A stretch of DNA of 64,000 bases from Marisa cornuarietis (taxonomy: Eukaryota > Mollusca > Gastropoda > Architaenioglossa > Ampullariidae), in assembly GCA_004794655.1 (NCBI GenBank), contig SMMW01000042.1, positions 3,644,501 to 3,708,500 on the forward strand, read 5' to 3'. The translations under genes were made by a program, and so were the position numbers. The first letter of the stretch is position 1. Every line of letters starts with the position of its first letter. Below are positions 25,901 through 38,700 of this stretch, in pieces. The notes beneath the pieces were generated by a model that saw only the letters and a list, made by a program, of their open reading frames with translations, did no database searches and was not told the origin of the DNA.

Positions 25901-28900
25901 TTTTTTGATGTTTGCTTGCGTGTGTGCTTGAGTTAATGAGTGATATTATGTCGCTCAGATAAAGCTGAACCGAACAGTGTCATCAAAAGCAAGAATATAT
26001 TTCATATTTACACCTAAAAGCAAAAGGTTTACCCTCCCCCCCCCCCATTTTGTTCTCTTGGAATCCTCCTGAAGAACAAAAGTGGTCTTTGTGTTATATT
26101 CACGTTTCTCGTGCGTCGCGGAACGTGCAGAGAGAAAAATATTGATACTTATAATTCTGGAGGAAGGGAAGGAACTCGATAGTCCGTCGCCTTCAACCCT
26201 TCAACAAGACGCTTATTAAGTCCCCTGGTGCAGTGCCCGCTCGCTCTCAGGGTTTGCGATAATGGCGACAGCGGCGTGAGAAGTCCCCGAGCACAAACAC
26301 CGCGGACATGGCCGCGCCTTCCGCTGTCTGGATTATGCGCGTGCTGAACTTGACGGGTCAGAGTACTGGTCAATCTTCTCTGTCAATTTCTTCCCTAATA
26401 GAGTTGTCGCGGCTAATCTCCAGAGTAAACATTACAAACATCCGGAGAAAGAAGAAGAAGAAGAAAAGTCTTAAAGGAACTGGCTTGAACCAAGATCATC
26501 TTTTATTTTTCTCTCTCACGCAAGCGAGAAAAAAAAAGTGATGGACAGACTTGTGACATCCGATAGTTCATCGTTCAGCAGAGGTCAGGTTCGATAATCG
26601 TTTGTGTCCACATCGCGACACGACGTTTATTTCCCCTTTTGTATGCCGTGTCAGCACAGGCGGTACTTCTGGTCCTTCGTCATCAAACTGTAAGGACATG
26701 CGCAGTCGCTGGCAAATGCTGACGTGGATGTGTTTGCTGATGGGCAGGTTTAGGTCGGGGAAGTCTGTCTGCAGGCAGGCTTCCGCAGTAGGGTCATGTG
26801 ACTTCTCAGATCATGCTCACAAAGAGACGGCGGTAAGGTCAAAGAGTAATAGTTTAGTGAGTTGGTATGAAGTGTTTTACTCCGTGTTAGCATCAAAGAC
26901 CATGCCACTGACAGAATGATCATTACCTACTGGAGTGAAAGGAGAAAACAAAGAGCAGGCTGAAATCGTAGAAGTCGGTCAAGTTTGCCCAACCTGTGAT
27001 TAACTCTCTGATATTTCCTTTCAGTCCACCATCATGTCCAAAAATTCAACTTTCATTCGCCGACTCTAGCTTCACTGGGTTCAAACGAGCAAAATCTTGC
27101 TTAAGAAAGACAGACATATGTGGTGCACCATGCCAACTCTCCAGATCTAAAACTTTCCTGCGTTGTGGCTCGATTACCTCCTTGCTGTTTGTTCCTTCAT
27201 CTGTCACGCGCTCTTTATTCTTAGGGACCTCTTGAACCCACTTGCAGCGTCGACTCCACTAAACCACTTGCAAAGAAAACTGCCAGTTAGACAGACACAA
27301 AGAAAACAAAGGACAAATCGGCGAGAAGAGGGTGCCGGCCGACAGTAGCCGCCCCTGGCGATGGTGCACGTGCCAACAAGGTGGAGAGCCGAGTACGCAG
27401 ATCGGTCGGTCTACTGAGGTCTCTCTCTCTCTGATACCCGAGTACCCACACGCTCTGTAAAAGTGTGCGAGCAAATTTGAGATTCAGTTGTTTTGAAACG
27501 AAAAAAATGTCGACAGACAGACTGGCAGACAGGCAGACAGGCACACGCGTAAGACAGACAAATTATATAATTTTATACTCGTATCTAAGAGAGAGCAATT
27601 GTTTTGCCGTATCTGCCAATCTTGTCACCAAACTTTTTCATCACGATGTACATGTGGCGACCAAACGCCAAGGAAATATAAAGAAGGGGATAAGGGCGAT
27701 GGGGGAAGGAACCACAAGAAGCCACTTAACGTCGTAAAGACGTACACGTGGCGTAAATCTGAAAACTGTTACTTTGCTGAAACGCTCGGTCCCTACAACC
27801 GAAAAGGTCGGGTATACTGTACCAGAGCAGAACTACATTGAGCGATAGAGAGAGGGGACGGGGGAAGGAAAGAGAAAAAGAGCAAAGAGAGAGAAGGAGA
27901 GCGAAAGGGAAGCGGGGGGTGGGGGTAGAGAGAGTGTGTGTGTGAGAGGGGAGAGAGAGAGAGGAAGCGTTCACCTAATTCCTTCAAGAACCTACATCTT
28001 GTAACGAGGTCAGCCCCGTTTGGCTCTTCACATACATCATCTCTCGCGTCAGAACTGCACTCATTGTGGCGTCTCTTACCGTCATCATATTCTTTGTAAG
28101 TAAAGCACTGATACTGTAATGGAATAATATCATTATCATTATTGCACAAACATTTTCGAAACCTCTGACCGTCTCAGTTTTACTTTCCCTCTATTCCCGC
28201 ACTTGTGCGTGTACTATCAGAGCTTTCTCAAGGTCCGCAAGCACACACGGCATGAATGAAGCCAAGTTTTATATTCCGTGCAAGCTGTAAGGAACACACA
28301 AAAGCTTTTAGATCCGCAGGTAAACTTGCTGATCCTCCTTCAAACTTGACGACAAAAATCTGCAAACACGTGCGCGGCTCTTGGCGGCAGGACCAGTTCC
28401 GTGGCTTGACCTCTTTAACTCGCTCACCACCCTCGGTTCTTCCAGGTCACAAGCGCAGAACGAATTAAATGAGAAGAAGGATGATGTGTTTGTCTTAACC
28501 GACTGATGTTGTAGTAACAGTGAGGCTGCGCTAATCAGAGAAAGCAAGGTGTTTTGTGCTTCTTCAGCACGGCAAGAGTTGGGCAAACAAGAGAGTTGAA
28601 GAGAGTTTCCGTGTGGTTGAGGTTTAAGAGGAGAAAGAGAATTTCCGAGTTGCATCAGTCACCTTTTTTTTGTGAATTTTGGTCGTGTTTCAATTTCTCC
28701 CTCTACGAACACAGAAACATAACCGATCTATTCGGTTTGCTTACTAAACCAGTTTGTTTGCAAAGCGTCTCAGAACCGACCAGTCCCAGTACCTTCTGTT
28801 AACAAACAAAGAAAAGAAAATGGAAAGAAAGGCTGAAAGCTTGTCTCAAAGACAATTCGATGAAAGACTCAGCAATCGGAGGCGAAGGGGGCGGGGAGAA

Positions 28901-29606
28901 TCCTGGCTCGCTGGGACGGCAGAAGTGGAGTTTTACTGCCCATTACCCTTGCAGGAACCTTCTCTAGCAAGCTGGAAACCTACCCCCGTACAGGCATTCA
29001 TTAAAGCGGCTCCGAGACTTCCGCTCACAACACCTACGGCGAACGCTTCGGTGAACAGGGAGTAAACGAAGTGTGACCACCGTACACCGGCTTAATGCCC
29101 GTCGTCTAACGCTTTCCGACAGCCTAGTCAGGCGTTCTCTTCCGAGGACTTGACTGATGTCACTGGAGACGGGGACAAACATGGTGAAAGAGGTGGTACA
29201 CACATGCGCTCATGCGTACATACATGCATACAAGCATTAGAACTAATACACACACGCAGATGTCGCCTCGTTGACGTGTGTGAAATAAGAAAGAACCGCT
29301 TTATCAGTGCAGGCTTTTCTGCGCAAGAAGTACTAGAACAGGTTTTGTAGGTGTATAAAAATTAAAAAAATGTTATACTGTTTTCTTGAGCCGTATTTAC
29401 ATTTTTTAAAAATTTCTACTAATTTTCGCAGCTCATTACTGTTCATAAAATTGGAAGTCATTTATAAGCATTTATTAACTTGTTCATATTTGAGAGTGAA
29501 AGAATAAGTGACAACTGGGAGCCATGAGCGGTATGACTGCTCACTTTGTGTGCTTAGAACTCGAGACTGGTACTCAGTGTGAACAAAACAACCACAAATC
29601 CAAAAC

Positions 29607-29661
<55 letters not shown>

Positions 29662-32600
29662 ACACACACACACACAATTAAAAATAAGTGGACATCTCTG
29701 CCGCTTTTCCCTTGACTGTTTGAACTGTGCTAATATTTATGTTGTGCAATAGTTTGGGTTGTCCTAAATGTTTGTGTTGTGTAAATGTTTGGGTTGTGCG
29801 AAATGTTTGCAGTGCTAATGTTTGGGTTGTGCTAAGGTATAGATAGTGCTAAATATTTGTAGAATGGTGTCTCTTCGCCTAGCTCTCTACATTTCTGGTG
29901 TCCCTGTTGACCTGTTGGGAGTGTCGTGCTTATTATTAGGCACACGCTTCTTGGTCATTGTGCTGAACTTTTATATTGTCTGCGGTCTCTTCAGGTTTCG
30001 TCTGCAGCCTTCTATTGCCCTATCGACATACATCCTCATCTGTCTACTGCCATAATACTTCCTTTGTGCAGACCGTCGGCGAGAAGATCACACAGTCGAT
30101 GGAGTGTTGTCTATCGTCTCTGCTTCGTTGTCACGTAGATCCCTTGCAGTCTGCCGATGATGTGCTCTGACTATTCTGAGTATTATAGTTCATCCACTTT
30201 TATCACAGGTTAATAATGAATTTGTAGATCAGATGTACGAACTGTGGAATTGTAAATCCTAAACATGTTAATCTGTGAAAAGATGCTACAATTTTTGGAC
30301 TTATGTGATCAGTTGATTTGACACTCTTGCTAAAAATAAACAAACATGTGTCCTTCGTTTTATAATTTTCTGAAGGTTATAGCAGTGTTTTGACAATTTA
30401 GAAAGCACCTGAGATATATGTCAGCAAATGTATCTGTAATGGATGAAGGATGATGACAGGTTAAACTTCTGTCGAAAGTATTATATCTGTGGATCTGCAC
30501 TGCTTCCTCCCTCCTGTAGTTGTGAACTTATTATTGTTTTTCAGAGAGCCATTTCGCAGACTGTTCTATGAAAAGCAAAATATGATTCGTACCTGTGTGA
30601 TCCGTTCTATAACTTGAGCAACGGTATGGAAAGCAGCATTCGCTATCTTAATTTCAGATTTTGTTAAGGTCATGAGCTTGCCCATAGGGCTAGGTATGGC
30701 GCTATCTTAGCAAACTTGATTATTATTAAATGTTTGGATTTTGCTACATGCAGGTCCTCCTGGCCACCAATGACGAACATAGCCACCCTGACAAAGTAAG
30801 TGATGGTGATTACGGGGGGGGGGGGGAGAACATTAGCTGAAAGAGGGCGAATTTACAAGACCGAATTTCTTTCTTCCTCCCGTCTTTCCATGGATAAAGG
30901 GGTAGGTAGCTCTCTCCACAAGCAAGAATGGCGACCACTGAGGAAGCCATTCAGGACAGGCTCCCCAGGACGGTTGTTGTCGCCGCCCCCACGACAACGT
31001 TAACACTCGCGATAGTGTTTAGGGCCTAGCTAGGGGCCAGGCTATTTTTGTCAATAAAAACTTACCTCCGACAGGTTTACCCTTGACCACCTTTCTTCCC
31101 AAGCTTCTGATGCCAAGCGGCCAATAACCATGTAAAGGGGGAGTGCCGAAGTCTTAAAATAAATTGAACGGGCACCTGCATTGTGGTAAATGACGCCGGC
31201 TTGCTTAATGCTGGGGGAATATGAGAGAATGCCAGAAAGATTGAAGTGTGCAGCATGGATCATAGTTCATGAAATATGAACAACACGGTTTGAATGAACT
31301 GACTTCCTGAACTCAATATTTGAATGCAAAGCTTCGGGCGTTGTAGGTATAAGAATGTAACAAGCATTGCAGAACTCAAACAGTGTTAAAAATATTTTTA
31401 AAAAATAATATGTAAAGCTGTTTGAGTTTAGGAATAGTTATCATATATTAAACCACAAAAGTGGCGTAGGAACCAGGGAGGCAATGGGGGCAGCCACCCA
31501 CTCAAAAACGATACTGAGGAGGCAAGAATGTGAACGCTGTTCGCTGTCAGATGGAGTACTCCTACCCTCCCCCCCCCCCAAGCCGAACATCTTCCTACGC
31601 CCCTGCATAACACAATTTGCGTCACTTAATGTGTTGTTTTAATAACAAATAAATATCGTCAATTATCTTAAAATATTCTGCGTAAAGAGATTTCATGCTG
31701 GTTCATAATTTAAAAAAAATTAAATTAAAGCTATGCAACAAGAAATGTAACTCATTTTTGATATCTGGTTAAAGTAAATGTATTTTCGATGGAAGGAAAA
31801 AAGGTATCGAGAAACACTGACAGAAGGAACATGGAGAAGAAGGAAAAAAAAACAACAAAAGGACGATACATGTTATAAAATGTAACAAAGTTGACTGCAA
31901 CGTGTGTCGTTGCTAGGAGGAAATTTTGATTTCAGCAACTGTGGGGAAGGTAGGATTGCAGCGTAAACGTTCTCAAGCACAATACAAGCAGCACGTCTTG
32001 ACAAATCCGTTTCGCCGCCTCCATCTGTCGTTCAATAAAAATGGTCGTTCAAGCCGCCAAGGAAACCACCCACAGTACCGCGCGACTATTTCTTGAAATA
32101 GGCCACTGGTACTTCCGGCATTCTAGCCAACCAACTGCTACTTCCGGCATTCAAGCGAACCAACAGCCTTGCTCAGGAAGATAATCCGGAACCAGGCACT
32201 GGGAGGTACATCGGACGCTGGACACTGGGAGGTATATGGGACACTGGGTACTGGGACACCGACACCACACGCTGCCAGGAATCTCGGACAACTCTGCATA
32301 GTCTGGGGCCTGCACAGGCCATAGCTCTTGTGGGAAAGTACACCACTCGCAAGCGGAAGTCCGTACAGGCAGATACGTTAGGTGATAACAGGTCTAACGA
32401 GGTCATTTCTACGTCAACCTTTCAAGTAAGTGATCATTTTAGATGAGACCATCAGGGCCCAGGTACTGCTTTCACGCACGTCAGAATTGAGACGAGCGCT
32501 GACCGCGGGTGCCCCCTAAACCTAACCCTTCTCTCCCGTGTGAAAGCTTTAATGTAAGCTGATGTTTGTATGTGCATACCTCCATAAGCAAAGAGGGCCA

Positions 32601-32735
32601 TTCACCCAGGTTTGGGGAAATAACAGATTGCACCGAGCTTTTCTCAATCATTAGGGGAAAAAACATCCAACGAGTCCTTTGAATATAGAATGGGAAGCCA
32701 ATAGTTATTATTCTGTGTAGTTGAGGGGGGGGGTG

Positions 32736-32777
<42 letters not shown>

Positions 32778-35700
32778 AGGAGACGAATGAAAGAGGGAAG
32801 AAACACAAGGACAGATGGAAAGACTGAAAGAAACGGATAAAAACCAACGGAACGTTTCCGGGTTGAACTTTATTTCCTCTCTCCCGTTGGCAATTTAAGA
32901 GTGTCTTCCTGAACCTTATTTTTCCTGCAGTAAGTCTCCAGCATGTCGGCATATGCCAAACCTTCCTGTAAAATCTACTGCCGCGAAAGGGAGTGTGAGC
33001 TGAATAACTTGGGGTAATGGAAGGCAATAACCAAACAACGCAGAACCAAGAAAACATTTCATACAAAACAGGATGAGCAGTGACAGGATCAAACAGAAAG
33101 CTGAGGAAACTACACGAACTCCTCCCTCTTTCTGTGTCTGAGAGAGACAGAGAACAAGAGAGGAAGGATGGGGAAAAAAAGAAGAAATTAAGAAAGGAAG
33201 GATTAGAAAGATGGAGGAGAAAGGGAGGCTGAGAGAGAAATGTCTGGTCCATCAAACGGAATATAAAGAAAACCCCCGTATCATAGTTACCAACACAAAT
33301 GCCAGTCTGCTAGCAATACATCATATTTACTGTTCTCCTCCCGCCTGCAGGGGAGAGTAGTCAGGTCGGCGTGTTCATGGCGTTCAGGTGCTGTGCTAAT
33401 GTTACATGCAGCAAGTTACAGCCATCGGCGCGAAGGATGTAGACCTTCTAATTTATTACCTTTAGTGTTACTTTTTTTTTACTTTTTCATATCCGCTCAG
33501 GAGATATCCTATTGCAAAGGTTTGTAATAAGTATTCAGCCATTTATTCTATCAGATGTGTGGGAATGATGATGTCCGGACCCCGCCATATGCTTACCTTT
33601 TAGTCTAAGTATTATCCAGATCAGCAAAAGCTGTATCTTTTACAATCTGTAGGTAATTTTTAAAGAATATTTTTTTCGGTCGTTCCTGTTTCATTCATTC
33701 TTTCTTTCATTTTTTTTATAGAAATCACGAATATTAAAACAGTTCGCACTTTCTTTTTCCGCCTTATTGAAACCCGTTCTTCTTTCCTTTGTCCGTCGCT
33801 CGTTAAAGCCGCCATATTCCTATAAATGTAAGGGTTTTTACAACAATAACGTAACTGATGACAACATCAGAACACAACAGCTTAGGCCACTATACAGTAT
33901 ACACTAAGCCACTACATAGAGTAGCCTGCAGTCCTCATTATCAACGCACTTCATACCATTTACCCCTCTGTCAGGAGAAACAACAAGCACTCCCACAAGA
34001 TGTCGGATTATGTTTTAAAGCCAAATAAAATGTCTATTATTGATTTAAACAAAATGAAAACACAAAGCCGTTAGTCCTTCAGACCACATTCGACTGTCAG
34101 CAGCGAGATGAGGTCAAACGTGACGATGTTAAAAAGGTTGCAGCTGCCTAACACAACGCCTTCTCGACATGTTTGCCCCAGACAGCCTGCAATACTCCAT
34201 TGTATGCAATGCATGCCCCTTTATAATCCCGCACACAATTCCAGCTGGTTTCTAGATCGTTAGACTAGTGATTGGAAGGACTGAAACAAGAGAAGTCACT
34301 TTTAAGCGAAAGAACAAAAACGTTGGCGAACTTGGCACAAGGTGCTGGGGAATATGTAGCAGAAACAAAAGTGCTGCCCTTCGCGAAGATGCGAGATAAA
34401 AATAGCTTTCCTGTCTGCGAATCCGACCAGGATAACGAAAAGCTGTTGCCTTGAAGTAGGAGACCTGTACAGACACGCAGCCTTCACCGTGCTAACAAAA
34501 GGCCAGAAGCTAACAGCACATCAAGGAGGTCAGCGGGAACTACAGAAATAACAAACCAGAAGCTGGTCTTTGCACCATCGAGAGAATCAGTTCTCCCGTG
34601 CTTACGAGCGTCTAAGGTCCTCCCTTCATAAGCAAAACTCGTAGTATTTTAGAAGGAAACATGTTTTGAAGGGAGGTAGTGTGGATCCCTGTTGAATACC
34701 TCTGTCAGACAGTCTTGCAATTTCTCTCTCTCTGGCAATCTATCGACTGAAGCCTGTGTAAGTTATGATTATGGGGGTGGGATAGGGGTGGTACGATCTA
34801 AAAGTCGTGAATCTGTTTATTTCAGTTTCAGAAAAAAATATATTTCATAACATTAGAAGGGACCAGTTGAATGGGTTCTATTACGACACCTTATTCATCA
34901 ATCTTAGGTTCTGATTTTGTCAGATATAAATAACAACTCCCATTAGACTCAATGACAGAGCCTGCTTTTTTGTAATAGACAAGACGGTGACGACATGGTC
35001 TTCTCTATCATCTGATCTTAGCTCAAGGGTTTCTTTCCCTTTGATCTTTAATTGCGCCTACATACTTTAAACCTCTCTGAGAGAGAGAGACTTTCGTACT
35101 TTCTCTCTGTTTAGAATTTTTTCTCACTCTTTGTTACATATTTTCTCTTTGTGTTTCACATTCTTTCTTTCCCGTGTGTGTGTGTGTGTGCGCGCGCGCG
35201 CATGTAAATGTTAGTAAAGTCCGTTTGATGCCTGCTAAAGGTATATTCGTGTAGACTTCGTTTATGTGTTGATGGAAAATACTTTGAGCCCACCTTGTGT
35301 GGTACCAAAAGGCACTATACAAATAAATAGTTAAATGTTTTTGTTTTATTTATTTATTTATTTCATCCCTCATTTCACGAAACCAGCAATTTGTGCTGTT
35401 GCTTATATTCTCGCTTTTCTAGCTTTTATTGTTGTTAGTCTTATTTTTTATTGTACTACAGTTATTCTTGTTATTAACTGCAGTAATTTCTTCAACAACT
35501 TCTGGCAAATATAGTAGACTTGTCATGTGACTTACTTGTTGACTTATCTTTTCTCTTATCTAAAATGTCGCGACTGCCGCTTATGGCGGCCCGAGGTTAA
35601 AACCTCAGAGCTCTAATATTCGCATGAATGTACTCTGACAGCAACAAAATCTGTCTGTTGTCTACCCGAGTCAAAAGCGTGTCAAGCGCCCTCCCTTCGC

Positions 35701-38700
35701 CCCCAAGCATTTCTGTCCAGTCATTCAAAAGGCTGTTTTCTTCGTCGATTCACACGTTCCGAGAAAGATGCCTGTAAGAGGCTTAAGAACGAACTATTTA
35801 CATGCACCTCACTTCCATAAAATTCGCATGTATGTATAGTAGGTGAGACTATTATGTTGGACGTGCTGGTACAAAAGAGTTAATGTGAAACGGGACTCAC
35901 TCACCCCTACGGTTTTAGTGAATTATAGAAGAAAAACCTTCTCTCTTATTATTTTTTTCTAATGTTTCGACAAACAACATCATGGCGTCTCTGTACGGTC
36001 AGTCGGCTTCTAGGATTACAATGATAACATCACCTGCTACCTTGAAGGGTGGATCGCAGAAGAGCATTTGACTTTTGTAAATATTATCAGAATAATCAGC
36101 GTCTTTCCCGAAAATCAAAACCTGAATATCTAGGGATGTTTCTTGTTTGAAGACGTATGACAAAATGAAAAACAGAGAAAAAAGAATAATCGTAAATAAT
36201 AATACTGCTAATATCTCAGTACACAATTCATTTCAACATTAAGTCGCACAACAGAGAGCGAAATTTATTCTTTTTAATGAGCAACTGCCCTGTGCAAGAT
36301 TTCGGAGTGTTTTTTTTTTTTCTAACCAACCTGTTTGATTTACACCAACTGTAATTCTCGTTTTACTTTCTGCGCTCTTCCTATCTTTCAGTTTCACACT
36401 TAATATAAAAATGTCTAAAATGTTGTCAATGGGTTATCATCTCGAGGCTTACTTGTCACGAAAGGGGAGAGATTTATTTGAGCCGCAGTTCACAATGATA
36501 CTTAACCTCTGCTAAAATGAGGGAAATGTCTGAATCCTACTTCTAAACTCTTGCCTATCCAACTGCAGTTGTGTAACAGCAATCACTGCGTTGTCTTAAA
36601 TTATAGCGCAAATAATCCTTTACAGGAACTTCCAGATATCTTGGCATATGATTGAAATATCTCTGACCCTTTCTAACATCTGTTCACCATCTTCTATAAA
36701 TCCGGGCACCTCAACTCCGGGAGGTGGGGGACGGGAGGAAATCCATATTTTATTTGCCTCCGGCATCTGACAGTTTTCTGACCGTCCAAATCTGTGGTGT
36801 GTTTCTCACTAGTCAAATAAACTTCTACAGCGATACATGTCAAAACAGACGCATACACCCACGCACGCATTCACTAACAGTCAAGTAAAAGTAACAGAAA
36901 GCTCACACGTACAGATGGAAGAGAGAGAGAGAGAGACAAGTTCACCATAGGCGTAAACACACACACACACACACACAGAGCAGATTGGAAATCGTAGAGA
37001 AGGGACAGCGGCTGTCAGCCCTGCAACTGTATTAAGTCACTCTTATCCGCCTTCACAGGTAGGTGCAACTATAAATATCTCAGATAATCTGCAAGCGGAC
37101 ACCTTTGGTAAAACAATTTACGTCTACTGTAGCAATAGCAGTGCGAAATAAATGAAGTATACCTCGATAAGGACAGGAAGACTGTGAGGGGTTTGCGAAC
37201 ATTTGAACGAGTTTATTTAGCGATTAAGATTAGGAGCACCTCCAAAAAAATGTATTTAAAAAAATGAGGGACTGGGCAAGTGAGAGAGAGAGAGAGAAAA
37301 AGAGAGAGCAGGATATGTTATAGTAAGCCTCGATTTGAGTTTCTTCTACCCAGGAGCGCGATTACCACGCAACAAGAATGAATAAGCCCCAGGAGGCAAC
37401 ACAAACCCCAAACGCTTGACCTTATCATGTCAAGCGACTGGAGACTAATGTGGCCCCTGTAAATTAATCAGTGTCATTGGTGTAATTTGACAGCAAAAGC
37501 CATCGACCAGAATTGGTACAGGACTGGTTCATCGGGTCATGAGTCACCTCACGGATGAACTTTCTCTTGCAGTGCTGTCTTCTCGTGGCTACACTCCATG
37601 AACCTGCAGCAGCCCTGCCACTCAGTGGCTATTCGATCTCGCTTCAAGAAACCCGAGGCTGAAGAATTCGAGAAATTACTTGCGTACTTGACAACCTTCA
37701 CCGGCGAATGTAATGGCAAATATAACCCGGACAGCACCCACCCAAACTCGGAAAAAATGCATACACTTAATGCAAATCGAAAAAGAAATTTAAAAAGAAT
37801 TTGATTAACTGATCGTACTGAATTTAAATAAAATAGTTAAAAGGTAGACGTAAAGGCTGTCAATGAGGTTTATGGCTGAAAGAAAATTTTCTATTTCTTC
37901 TGTTCCACATCGCGAAACACAGTGAGGACAAGAAATAAATGTGACCCAGTTTACAAACCAGTTCCACCAAAAGGCCACCTGCCTCCAACACCAAATTGCT
38001 TGGTTTGCCGTCAGACGAAGCTGGGGATAATTGTTCTGTTTATAACGGGTGTGCATGGTTAAGAAAGAAAAGAAAAAGGAGGTGTTACTTGAAAGTGGTT
38101 GGGGGCAGAAGGGTAGATGTCATTATATCTTCAGTCACGCACCAGTGACTCCTCTCAGCTGCTAATCGCGTAGCTCTCAGATTTGTTTTTATCATATCTG
38201 CATTGTTTCTCATGTTCGTAGGTTTATTTTTCATTCGTTTACTTTTTTCACTCATCCGCCTGTACTTTATTCTAAGCCTTTGGGAAGAAGAAATCCAGTC
38301 AGAAAGCCTTTAAAGTCAAGAATAATAATTCCCTGGTCAAGTCTAAAGAGTGGTCTATTTTCGTGGTCTCGCACATAGAGAGCTTAAAAAAAAAAAAAAT
38401 CGAAAGCAATCGTTGGAGCGTGGTAAGCAACGCCCCAAAACCAGACCGCCATTTGGCACAGCCCTGCAATTCCCCTATGACCTCCCCTTACCTGAAGCGA
38501 CGACGGAATTTAAAAGAGGAGAAGAAAAACTAACGAGAAAAGAAGAGAAACTTGTTTCATCAGGCCCTCGGACTCATTTTGAACTGTGTTAAAGTCAATT
38601 CACTTTTTGCCACAAAACATCTGCCAACTGTAATGTACACCTCTTCTCTATCTCCCCTTCCCCTCTTCCCCCCTCTCTTTCTCTACAACCCCCTTCTCTC

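Larger units (their letters stand above)
20791..26567. other. Sema5 intron 1, proximal part; upstream of exon 1b
   Basis: No confirmed gene. The segment 21430-22560 is richer in CpG than its surroundings and holds the palindromic sites and repeat block listed separately, so it is the likely control region for exon 1b. A TATAAAAG string on the + strand at about 24631 and CT-rich runs around 24460-24490 lie further out. CA/GT and GA runs occur near 25083-25105 and 25332-25352. Confidence 0.4.

Noticed and set aside
32644..33255. 203-codon - strand frame
   Set aside because: Dominated by Ser/Phe/Leu low complexity and the GT microsatellite. No ATG-linked domain or splice support.
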